Shown piece by piece: positions 50,659 through 59,700 of a DNA stretch of 64,000 bases. The stretch spans positions 2,852,001 to 2,916,000 of the forward strand of contig NZ_VZPV01000001.1 of NCBI RefSeq assembly GCF_008801405.1, given 5' to 3'. The notes beneath the pieces are model-generated. The model was not told the DNA's origin. It did not search any database and worked only from the letters and a program-made list of their open reading frames with translations. A program made the position numbers and the translations under genes. Source of the DNA: Ralstonia insidiosa (GTDB lineage Bacteria > Pseudomonadota > Gammaproteobacteria > Burkholderiales > Burkholderiaceae). Each line of letters starts with the position of its first letter. Position 1 is the stretch's first letter.

Positions 50659-53325
50659 TTATGACTCGGCGCTGTCATCCGACTGTGCATCGGCGTCCGG
50701 TGCGGCATCTGGCGTATCCACACTTTCATCACCTTCTGCGTCGGACTCCACCACACGCTGCAGACCGGACAGCTTGTTGCCCTCACCCACATTGATGAGC
50801 GTGACGCCCTGCGTAGCGCGGCCCATTTCGCGGATCTCGTCCACACGGGTGCGGATCAGCACGCCGCCAGTCGTGATCAGCATGATTTCGTCTTCCGGCG
50901 CCACCAGCGCGGCGGCGACCACCTTGCCGTTCCGCTCGGAGGTCTGGATGGCGATCATGCCCTTGGTACCGCGGCCGTGACGGGTGTATTCCGAGATCGG
51001 CGTACGCTTGCCGTAGCCGTTTTCGGTAGCCGTCAGCACGCTACCGATGCTCGTCTGAGCACCCTCACCTTCGGCCTCAGTCTCAGCCGGCGCCACCAGC
51101 ATGGCGATCACCTGCTGACCATCCTCCAGGTTCATGCCGCGCACACCGCGCGCCTGACGACCCATCGGACGCACATCGTTCTCATCAAAGCGCACGGCCT
51201 TGCCCGCATCCGAGAACAGCATCACGTCGTGCTGGCCATCGGTAATGGCAGCGCCAATCAGGAAGTCGCCCTCATCCAGGTCCACTGCGATGATGCCGGC
51301 CTTACGCGGGTTCGAGAAATCGGTCAACGCCGTCTTCTTGACCGTGCCCTTGGAGGTGGTCATGAACACGAAATGCTGCTCATCGAACTGTTTGACCGGC
51401 AGGATCACGTTGATCTTCTCGCCCGGCGACAGCGGGAACATATTGACGATCGGGCGACCACGCGAGTTGCGGCTGCCTGCCGGCACTTCCCACACCTTCA
51501 GCCAATACAGACGGCCGCGGTTCGAGAAGCAGAGGATGTAATCGTGCGTGTTGGCGACAAATAGCGTGTCGATCCAATCGTCTTCCTTCGTGGCAGCAGC
51601 CTGCTTGCCACGCCCGCCACGCTTCTGCGCGCGGTACTCGGAAATCGGCTGGCTCTTCATATAGCCGCTGTGGGACAGCGTCACCACCAGATCCTGCGGC
51701 GTAATGAGGTCTTCTGTATCTAACTCGGTCGCATTGTGTTCGATCTGCGAGCGGCGCTCATCACCGAACTCCGCGCGGATGGCGGTAAGTTCCTCGACGA
51801 TGATGGCAGTAATGCGCTCCGGACGCGCCAGGATATCCAGCAAGTCGGCGATCTGCGCCATCACTTCGCGGTATTCCTGAACGATCTTGTCCTGCTCCAG
51901 CCCAGTGAGTCGCTGCAGACGCATCTGCAGGATTTCCTGCGCCTGGGTGTCCGACAGCTTGTAAAGGCCGTCACCCTGCATGCCGAACGCCGGCAGCAAA
52001 CCTTCCGGACGATAAGCGTCGCGACCACCGGCGGTTTCGCCCTCGGCGCGCGACAGCATCTCGCGCACCAGACCCGAATCCCAGCTGCGGCTCATCAACT
52101 CGGCCTTGGCAACCGGCGGCGTCGGCGCAGCCTTGATGATGGCGATGAACTCGTCGATATTGGCCAGCGCAACGGCCAACCCTTCCAGGATGTGGCCACG
52201 TTCGCGCGCCTTGCGCAAATCGAACACCGTGCGACGCGTCACCACCTCACGGCGGTGCAGCAGGAAGCACTCCAGCATCTGGCGCAGGTTCAGCAGGCGC
52301 GGCTGGCCGTCGACCAGCGCCACCATGTTCATGCCGAACGTGTCCTGCAGCTGCGTATTCTTATAGAGGTTGTTGAGCACAACCTCCGGCACTTCGCCGC
52401 GCTTGAGTTCGATCACCACGCGCATGCCGGACTTGTCCGACTCGTCGCGGATGTCGGAGATGCCCTCGATACGCTTTTCCGTCACCAGCTCGGCAATGCG
52501 TTCAAGCAGCGTGCGCTTGTTAACTTGATAAGGCAGCTCGTCGACGATGATCGCCTGACGCTGGCCACGATCGATATCCTCAAAGTGCGTCTTGGCGCGC
52601 ATCACCACACGGCCGCGGCCGGTGCGATAGCCCTCGCGCACGCCCGAGATGCCATAGATGATGCCGGCCGTCGGGAAGTCCGGCGCCGGGATCAGCTCGA
52701 TCAGCTCATCAACGGTTGCTTCCGGATTGTTCAGCAGATGCAAGCACCCGTCGACAATCTCATTCAGGTTATGCGGCGGAATGTTGGTCGCCATACCGAC
52801 CGCGATCCCGGACGAACCGTTAACGAGCAGGTTCGGGATACGCGCCGGTAGAACCGAGGGCTCGCTTTCGCTGCCATCGTAGTTCGGCTCGAAATTGACG
52901 GTTTCCTTGTCAAGGTCGGCCAGCAGTTCGTGGGCAATCTTCGACAGGCGGATTTCGGTGTACCGCATGGCTGCGGCGTTGTCGCCGTCGACCGAACCGA
53001 AGTTGCCCTGGCCATCGACCAGCATGTAGCGCAGCGAAAAGTTCTGCGCCATCCGCACGATCGTGTCGTATACAGCAGTGTCACCGTGGGGGTGATATTT
53101 ACCGATCACATCCCCGACGATACGAGCAGACTTCTTATAGGGGCGATTCCAGTCGTTGTTCAGCTCGTGCATTGAATACAACGCACGACGATGCACCGGC
53201 TTGAGACCATCCCGTACATCTGGAAGGGCGCGGCCCACGATCACGCTCATGGCGTAAGCGAGGTACGAACTGCGCATTTCCTCTTCAAGCGATACCGGGA
53301 GTGTCTCTTTGGCGAATTGATCCAT
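50659..53325 (-). CDS. gyrA: DNA gyrase subunit A
   Basis: 888 residues, type IIA topoisomerase subunit that cuts and re-joins DNA during negative supercoiling. The quinolone-determining region is KYHPHGDTAVYDTIVRMAQ with Thr83 and Asp87; the catalytic tyrosine is in AAMRYTEIRLSKIA. The C-terminal pinwheel contains the GyrA box as QKRGGRG (E. coli QRRGGKG). The tail is acidic (SDAEGDESVDTPDAAPDADA). Thr83 is where E. coli has Ser and P. aeruginosa Thr, so it is probably native. Start 53325 (MDQFAKETLPVSLEEE); the longer frame to 53370 was rejected. Confidence 0.97.
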   Translation of the reverse strand: MDQFAKETLPVSLEEEMRSSYLAYAMSVIVGRALPDVRDGLKPVHRRALYSMHELNNDWNRPYKKSARIVGDVIGKYHPHGDTAVYDTIVRMAQNFSLRYMLVDGQGNFGSVDGDNAAAMRYTEIRLSKIAHELLADLDKETVNFEPNYDGSESEPSVLPARIPNLLVNGSSGIAVGMATNIPPHNLNEIVDGCLHLLNNPEATVDELIELIPAPDFPTAGIIYGISGVREGYRTGRGRVVMRAKTHFEDIDRGQRQAIIVDELPYQVNKRTLLERIAELVTEKRIEGISDIRDESDKSGMRVVIELKRGEVPEVVLNNLYKNTQLQDTFGMNMVALVDGQPRLLNLRQMLECFLLHRREVVTRRTVFDLRKARERGHILEGLAVALANIDEFIAIIKAAPTPPVAKAELMSRSWDSGLVREMLSRAEGETAGGRDAYRPEGLLPAFGMQGDGLYKLSDTQAQEILQMRLQRLTGLEQDKIVQEYREVMAQIADLLDILARPERITAIIVEELTAIRAEFGDERRSQIEHNATELDTEDLITPQDLVVTLSHSGYMKSQPISEYRAQKRGGRGKQAAATKEDDWIDTLFVANTHDYILCFSNRGRLYWLKVWEVPAGSRNSRGRPIVNMFPLSPGEKINVILPVKQFDEQHFVFMTTSKGTVKKTALTDFSNPRKAGIIAVDLDEGDFLIGAAITDGQHDVMLFSDAGKAVRFDENDVRPMGRQARGVRGMNLEDGQQVIAMLVAPAETEAEGEGAQTSIGSVLTATENGYGKRTPISEYTRHGRGTKGMIAIQTSERNGKVVAAALVAPEDEIMLITTGGVLIRTRVDEIREMGRATQGVTLINVGEGNKLSGLQRVVESDAEGDESVDTPDAAPDADAQSDDSAES

Positions 53326-53673
53326 TGGGCGAACGATGGGAGGCCCGGCAGCACTCACCGAGGTGAGCACGACAAGGCGCTACGGTTGCGCGAATAACAG
53401 AACATTTTACCATGCCGCAAGCCCCCTCCCCCTTATACGGGCGAGCGACGCATCATCAACCCGGGCACGCTCCCTGCGAATGTGACCAAAACCCGCGACC
53501 CAGTCCCCACAAGGGTTTGCGAGCAGTTTTCCGCCTTGTTGCGTACACACCACAAGGCCATGGTGCCCCGTTGGAATCGCTTATATTTGCTTTTTAGGAG
53601 TGCGTGCTTGTGGCACAATCCCCCAGCGAAGAGGCAGACATTGTTCGAAGTGGCGAATTCGCTACATCGAGGA
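53326..53673. other. Intergenic region between gyrA and the ompA-like gene
   Basis: About 350 bases with no coding signal. It contains the gyrA leader with a palindrome CTCACC-GA-GGTGAG (53354-53367), a candidate gyrA -10 (TAAAAT, minus strand, 53409-53404), and a TG-extended -10 candidate TGGCACAAT at 53611-53619 reading towards ompA. Confidence 0.5.
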
Positions 53674-53682
53674 TGCTACACT
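53674..53682 (+). promoter_or_regulatory. Extended -10 promoter element of the OmpA-like gene
   Basis: TGCTACACT at 53674-53682 (TGn then TACACT). The start would be near 53689, giving a leader of about 70 bases ending in the strong AGAGGAG ribosome site. Confidence 0.45.
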
Positions 53683-53757
53683 CCGAAGAATGTATGACTT
53701 GTTTTCGTCCCATCTGCTCGCAGTCTTCTGCGGTGATCTCATCCTGAGAGGAGAAAT

Positions 53758-54411
53758 ATGAAAAAATTTGCCAAGCTCGCGTTCGCTGCAGCTGCGGTAG
53801 CCATGGCTGCGTCCGCTTACGCTCAGTCGGTGCCCTACGAAAAGAAGGCCGTCAACGACAACTGGGGTAACGGCACGAGCGAGTGGGTCTGGAAGAACGG
53901 CACGAACGAACTGTGCTGGCGCAATGGCTTCTGGACGCCGGCAACGGCCAACGCTCAGTGCGACGGCGCCCTGGCTCCGGCAGCTGCTCCGGCGGCTGCT
54001 ACCCCGACCGCTCCGGCAGCAGTTGCTCCGACCAGCGAGAAGGTTACGTTCGCTGCTGACACGCTGTTCGACTTCGACAAGGCTGTGCTGAAGCCGGAAG
54101 GCAAGGCCAAGCTGGACGACCTGGTTTCGAAGCTGCAAGGCATCAACCTGGAAGTCGTGATCGCCGTTGGCCACACCGACTCGTTCGGTTCGGACAAGTA
54201 CAACGACCGCCTGTCGGTCCGTCGTGCTGAAGCCGTCAAGGGCTACCTGGTCAGCAAGGGCATCGAAGCCAACCGTGTCTACACGGAAGGCAAGGGCAAG
54301 CGCCAGCTGAAGGTTGATCCGAAGTCGTGCAAGGGCGCTCGCAAGGCACAAATCGCCTGCCAGCAACCGAACCGTCGTGTTGACGTTGAAGTGGTCGGCA
54401 CCAAGAAGTAA
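53758..54411 (+). CDS. ompA: OmpA-family peptidoglycan-binding outer membrane protein
   Basis: 217 residues. Signal peptide MKKFAKLAFAAAAVAMAASAYA; a short Burkholderiales-type N-terminal region (WKNGTNELCWRNGFWTPATA, with two cysteines that may pair); an Ala/Pro linker; then the OmpA C-terminal domain (TLFDFDKAVLKPEGKAKLDD, VGHTDSFGSDKYNDRLSVRR) ending NRRVDVEVVG. There is no eight-stranded barrel. It should tether the outer membrane to peptidoglycan. AGAGGAG precedes the ATG at 53758; codon use is highly biased (nearly all CGT/CTG/AAG), as in a strongly expressed gene. Confidence 0.93.
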   Translation: MKKFAKLAFAAAAVAMAASAYAQSVPYEKKAVNDNWGNGTSEWVWKNGTNELCWRNGFWTPATANAQCDGALAPAAAPAAATPTAPAAVAPTSEKVTFAADTLFDFDKAVLKPEGKAKLDDLVSKLQGINLEVVIAVGHTDSFGSDKYNDRLSVRRAEAVKGYLVSKGIEANRVYTEGKGKRQLKVDPKSCKGARKAQIACQQPNRRVDVEVVGTKK

Positions 54412-54430
54412 TTCGGTTTCCACCGAAGAA

Positions 54431-54462
54431 AAAGCCCAGCGAAAGCTGGGCTTTTTTTTTGC
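54431..54462 (+). terminator. Terminator of the OmpA-like gene
   Basis: Arms AAAGCCCAGC (54431-54440) and GCTGGGCTTT (54445-54454) with a GAAA loop, then nine T. Confidence 0.95.
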
Positions 54463-54593
54463 CTGCACGCCTAGCGTTACGGCTTGGTTGGCTTATCGAT
54501 TCGCGAACGGCCAAGGCAACAAAAAAGTGGTGACGCCCATGCGCCACCGCTGTTTGGCTCTCTGGGGTCTGTAACCCCATTCGTCCTTCTCTA

Positions 54594-55085
54594 TTAGTAA
54601 GACGGCGTCGCCTGATCGTTGGCGACCATGGCGCGGTCACCCACGCGCAGGTTATTCGGGTTCTTCTGCGTAACGGTTGCTACGCGGCCATCGTCCAGCC
54701 GCACACTGATGCGGTATACCGTTTGCCCGCCCGCGCCAGCACGTTGCTCCACTTGATTGCCAGCATAAGCGCCGAGCGCTGCGCCGCCAATTGTGGCGAC
54801 CGTGTTACCTGTGCCACCGCCAACTTGGTGACCCAGGATACCGCCCGCCACACCACCAATGATCGTGCCCAGAATACCTGGGCTGTTAACTGGCGCCTGC
54901 ATCGGCTGGATCGATTCGACCCGGCCGTACAACGCGCCCGGCTGCTGTTGCGGCTGACCGCCATAGGCGGGAGGCGGAGCATACCCACCGCCACCGTAAC
55001 CGCCACCGTACCCCGGTGCGGCACAGCCCGCCAGCACCGTCAGGCCCGCAACGCCGAGTCCCACCAGTATCTGTTTGGATTTCAT
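54594..55085 (-). CDS. Glycine-zipper 2TM outer membrane lipoprotein (SlyB-like)
   Basis: 163 residues. Lipoprotein signal with lipobox LAGC (GLTVLAGC), a Gly/Tyr/Pro-rich low-complexity segment (GYGGGYGGGGYAPPPAYGG), then the glycine zipper GTIIGGVAGGILGHQVGGGT, NTVATIGGAALGAYAGNQVE and a C-terminal beta domain (YRISVRLDDGRVATVTQ). SlyB/PcP-type lipoproteins support outer membrane integrity. ATG 55085 has AAGGAGAG upstream. Confidence 0.88.
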   Translation of the reverse strand: MKSKQILVGLGVAGLTVLAGCAAPGYGGGYGGGGYAPPPAYGGQPQQQPGALYGRVESIQPMQAPVNSPGILGTIIGGVAGGILGHQVGGGTGNTVATIGGAALGAYAGNQVEQRAGAGGQTVYRISVRLDDGRVATVTQKNPNNLRVGDRAMVANDQATPSY

Positions 55086-55247
55086 TGATCTCTCCTTGAG
55101 GGAAGGTGACGGTTGGAGAAAACGCATGCGCGTTCGTTCACCTTTGTTTCAATGTGAAACCTTTTTTCCCGGCGCGCTCGATTTGGTTGGGGCGGCGCTT
55201 TTTGGTACATTTCCTCACCTAGCCGTTATACCCAGGCGCAGCGCAAC

Positions 55248-55964
55248 ATGACGACCACTCACGCGAACGCCGATCCCGGCGAACTCGAAAAATTCAGCGA
55301 ACTCGCTCACCGTTGGTGGGACCCGAACAGCGAGTTCAAACCCCTGCACGAAATCAATCCGCTGCGCCTCGACTGGATTCAATCCATCGCGCCGCTGGCG
55401 GGCAAGCGCGTTGTCGACATCGGTTGCGGCGGCGGCATCCTCTCCGAGAGCATGGCGCGTGTCGGGGCCAGCGTCAAAGGCATCGATCTATCACGCAAAG
55501 CATTGCGGGTTGCCGATCTGCACAGCCTGGAAGTGGGCGTTGCCGTCGATTACGAAGAGATCGCGGCAGAAGCGCTCGCGGCACGTGAACCCGACAGCTA
55601 CGACGTCGTGACTTGCATGGAGATGCTCGAACATGTGCCCGATCCGGCGTCGGTTGTGCGCGCTTGCGCGACCCTGGTCAAACCGGGCGGCCACGTGTTC
55701 TTCTCGACCATCCATCGCAACGCCAAGGCGTATCTGCTGGCGGTGATCGGTGCGGAATATGTGCTGAACATGCTGCCGCGCGGCACGCACGACTATGCTA
55801 AGTTCATCCGCCCGTCGGAGCTTGCCTCGTTCACACGCCAAGCAGGTTTGCAGCCGGAGCAGATGCGCGGGCTCGAATACAACCCGATCACCGGACGCTA
55901 CGCCCTCAAGCAGGACACTAGCGTCAACTATCTGATGGCCACGCGCCGTCCGGGCAACGCATGA
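55248..55964 (+). CDS. ubiG: Ubiquinone O-methyltransferase UbiG
   Basis: 238 residues; makes both O-methylations of ubiquinone. SAM motif VVDIGCGGG (55-63), the UbiG start EKFSELAHRWWDPNSEFKPL, and VVTCMEMLEHVPDP followed by VFFSTIHRNAKAYLLAVIGA. It overlaps gph by ATGA. ATG 55248. Confidence 0.96.
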   Translation: MTTTHANADPGELEKFSELAHRWWDPNSEFKPLHEINPLRLDWIQSIAPLAGKRVVDIGCGGGILSESMARVGASVKGIDLSRKALRVADLHSLEVGVAVDYEEIAAEALAAREPDSYDVVTCMEMLEHVPDPASVVRACATLVKPGGHVFFSTIHRNAKAYLLAVIGAEYVLNMLPRGTHDYAKFIRPSELASFTRQAGLQPEQMRGLEYNPITGRYALKQDTSVNYLMATRRPGNA

Positions 55965-56650
55965 CGGCAGCCAAATTTCCGGCTCCGCTGGGCGCGGTGC
56001 TGTTCGACCTGGACGGCACGCTGGCCGACACTGCGCCAGACTTGGCGGCTGCGGCCAACAAAGTACGCACCGACCGCGGCCTGGATCCGCTGACCTATGA
56101 AGCGCTGCGCCCCGTCGCTTCACACGGTGCGCGCGGACTGCTCGGCGTGGCCTTCGGCATCGGGCCGGAGGATGCGGAATTCGAATCGCTGCGGTTGGCA
56201 TTCCTCGCCAACTACGAGGCGGAAATCTGCGTGCGCACAACGCTGTTCCCCGGCATGGCAGACGTGCTGGCCGAACTCGGCCGCGTAGGCATTCCGTGGG
56301 GCATCGTCACCAACAAGTCAGGCAGGCTGACCGTGCCGCTGGTCGCTCAGTTGACGTTTCCGGTGCCGCCGGCCTGCGTCGTTGCAGGTGACACCACGCC
56401 GCACGCGAAACCCCACCCCGCCCCGCTACTGCATGCGGCCGAATCTATTGGCGTGGATGCCCGTCAGATCGTCTATGTGGGCGACGACGTGCGCGACATC
56501 GAAGCCGGCCGTGCCGCCGGCATGCCTACCATTGCCGCCAGTTACGGCTATTGTGGTAATGGGCCGCCGCCCTCGGAATGGCGCGCAGATGCGTTGATCG
56601 CCAACGCCGCCGAGCTGATTCCGCTGCTGCTCGCGTCCCAACGCGCTTGA
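55961..56650 (+). CDS. gph: HAD phosphatase, phosphoglycolate phosphatase-like (Gph/MupP)
   Basis: 229 residues. HAD motif I FDLDGTLADT (catalytic D16, D18), motif II VTNKSG, motif IV VGDDVRDIEAGRAAGM. Directly after ubiG, the same order as in pseudomonads where the gene is mupP (N-acetylmuramic acid 6-phosphate phosphatase), so that activity is an equal candidate to dephosphorylation of 2-phosphoglycolate. Confidence 0.9.
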   Translation: MTAAKFPAPLGAVLFDLDGTLADTAPDLAAAANKVRTDRGLDPLTYEALRPVASHGARGLLGVAFGIGPEDAEFESLRLAFLANYEAEICVRTTLFPGMADVLAELGRVGIPWGIVTNKSGRLTVPLVAQLTFPVPPACVVAGDTTPHAKPHPAPLLHAAESIGVDARQIVYVGDDVRDIEAGRAAGMPTIAASYGYCGNGPPPSEWRADALIANAAELIPLLLASQRA

Positions 56651-56763
56651 GCACGGTGCCAGGGCCAACGCCCAGCACTATTCAGGACCGCCGCCTTCCA
56701 CATGGGACGCGGCGGTCGACCGACTGACGAAGTACGCCACACCGTGGCCGGACCGACACCAGC

Positions 56764-59700
56764 ATGAGCACCTCCCCCGATTCGCGTCCCGACCTGCAAT
56801 CGAAGTCCAACGGCTGGCGTGCGCAGCTTGAGCGTGTGCGCGGCACAGCTGGGTGGCAACGCGCCGCGCAGGTGGGCACGTCGCGGCGCACCAAGCGCAT
56901 CGGATTGGGTGTTCTGATGTTCCTGGTGGTGTTCGGCCTGCTGGGCGCTCTGGGTGGACCACCGCTGCTGCACCACCTGGCCGAGACGCAGTTGAGCAAG
57001 GTTCTGGAGCGACCGGTCACAGTCGGCAAGATCAGCATCAACCCGTACACACTGCGACTCGACGTTGACCAGCTCCACATTGCGGAGCGCGACGGCAAGG
57101 CGCCATTCGTCGACGTCGGCCACCTCCACGTGAATGCCTCGTGGAGTTCGATCTTCCGCCGTGCCCCCGTCATTGAAGAGTTGCGCATCGATGCGCCGCG
57201 CGTGCATATCGTGCGCACCGCCGAGCAGCGCTTCAACTTCTCCGACATCGTCGACAGGCTCTCTGCACCGGAGAACCCGCCCAAGCCCAAGTCGACCGAA
57301 CCGGCGCGCTTCGTATTTGCCAACCTGCAGTTGACCAACGGCGCGATCGAGTTTGTCGATCAACCGCTGGGCGCACAGCACAAGGTCGACAACCTGCAGA
57401 TCGGCGTGCCCTTCCTGGCGAGCCTGCCGGCTGACGTGAATATCTTCGTGCAGCCCCTGCTGGCCGCGCGCATTGACGGCGCCCCGCTCCATTTTGCGGG
57501 CCAGACCAAGCCATTTTCCGATTCACTGGAATCGAACCTGAACATTAAGCTCGACGGTCTGGAACTGCCCCGCTACCTCGGCTACGTACCCGGCCCGCTG
57601 CCGGTGGCCGTGCCACAGGGCAAGCTGACGACTGACCTGACGATCGACTTCCAGAAGCCGAAGACGGGCGCCCCAGTGCTGCGCGTGCACGGCACGGCCG
57701 GCCTGGACAACCTGGAAGTGACCGACGCCAAGAAGGCGCCGCTCGTAGCCGCCAAGCAAGTGCGTGCAACACTGGCCGACGTGCGCCCGCTCGACAACGT
57801 ATTCCACCTGGATGCCCTGACGCTCGACGGCGTACGTGTGGATGCCGTGCGCGCCGCCGATGGGTCGATCAACTTCGCACAACTGGGTGGCAAGCCGGCA
57901 CCGGCGGAGGCCAAGCCTGCCGCACCGGAGCCCACCGCCAAACCGAAACCGCTGGACGTCGTCGTCAGCAAACTACAGTTGGCCAACAGCACCGTGCACT
58001 GGCGCGATGCCACCACGCAGCCGGCGGCGGACCTCACGCTGGAAGACCTGCACGGCGACGTAGCCGTGCGCACGCTGGGTGGCCCGATCACGTTTGACGT
58101 GGGGACCAAGCTGTCCCAAGGCGGCACGCTCAACGTCAAGGGCAACACATCGCTGGAGAAGAACAATGGCGAGCTCGAGCTGAAGCTCGACAGCGTGAAG
58201 CTGGCCGGCATCGGGCCGTATCTGCGCCAGGCGGGTGCGCCGCAACTGCAGAACGGTGCGCTGTCGGCAGACGGCAAGGTCGCGCTCGACTTCGGTGCCG
58301 ACAAATTCAACGTGCGCGCCGAACCGCTGACGGCCAGCCTGACAGAGCTGGCGATGGCGTCACCTACGGGCAAGGACACGGCCCTGCGCGCCAAGCTGCT
58401 GCGTGCCGACGTAAAGAGCTTCGACCTGGCCGCCCGCACGATCGCACTGAACGAAGTGCGTGCCGATGGCTTGCAGCTCGATGCGCTGCGCAAAAAAGAC
58501 GGGACGACCACGCTGACGTTGCTCGACGGCGCCCCCAACGCTGCTGCCAAACCCGCTGCCGCTCCGGCCAAACCCAAGGCAAACGCATCGGCCGAGAAAC
58601 CCTGGGCCGTGACCGTGCAGACGTTCAAGCTGGACAACAGCGCCGTCGGCTTTGAGGACCAGACCAACGCGCACCCGGTGAAGGTGCGCGTTGAACCGCT
58701 GAACGTCGTCGTGCAGAACGCATCGACCGATCTCGGCAAGCCTGTCAACGTACAGATTGGCGCCGGGCTGGGCAGCAAGGGCAAGCTGGATGTGCGCGGC
58801 GACGTGGTGCCGCAGCCGCTCAAGGCCGATCTGCGCGTGAACACGCAGAACCTGTCGCTGGCGGGCTTCGACCCGTACCTCGACAAGGCGCTGAACGCCG
58901 CCATCACCAGCGCGCTGCTGACGATGGATGGTCGCCTGGTGCTCAACCAGGGCAAGGCACTGACGGTCAGCTATCAGGGCAACGCCACGCTGGGCAACGT
59001 GCGCCTGCAAGACCGCGTGACCTCTGACGACTTCCTGCGCTGGCGCTCGCTCGCGCTCAACCGTATCCAGGCCAACTACGACGGCAACACGCCGCGTGTG
59101 CGCGTGGGCGCGGTGGCGCTGTCGACGTTCTATGCGCGGATCATCATCAACCCGAACGGACGCCTGAACCTGCAGGACATTCGCGTGCAATCGGATGAGG
59201 AGCGCCGCTCGCTCACGCAAGCGCAGCCGGCCGCGGCTTCTGCCCCAGCTACCGCCCCCGTCGCCAGTGCGCCAGTGGCCGTAGCTGCGGCCTCAGCACC
59301 GGCGGCCGCACCCGCATCGGCAGTTGCAGCCACGGCGCCCAAGGCCGGCAGCGCCGACTTGCGCATCGATGCCATCACACTGCAAGACGGCAACATCCGC
59401 TTTACCGACAACTTCGTCAAACCCAACTACACCGCCAACCTGACGGCCATTGGCGGCTCGGTGGGCACGATCAGCACCGCCGCCAACCAGACGCCGGCCG
59501 ACGTGACATTGCGCGGCAGTGTCGACGGCACCGCGCCGGTGGACATCCACGGCAAGATCAACCCGCTCGCCCCCACCGCTTTTGTGGACCTGTCAGCCAA
59601 GGCCGACGGCGTGGAGCTGACCAACCTGACGCCCTACTCCGCCAAATACGCTGGCTACCCGATCACCAAGGGCAAGCTGACGATGGACCTGCACTACCTG

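Noticed and set aside
53354..53367. Palindrome CTCACC-GA-GGTGAG in the gyrA leader as a supercoiling operator
   Set aside because: No known operator matches it, and a 12-base GC palindrome is not rare in such sequence; left as a note in the intergenic entry.
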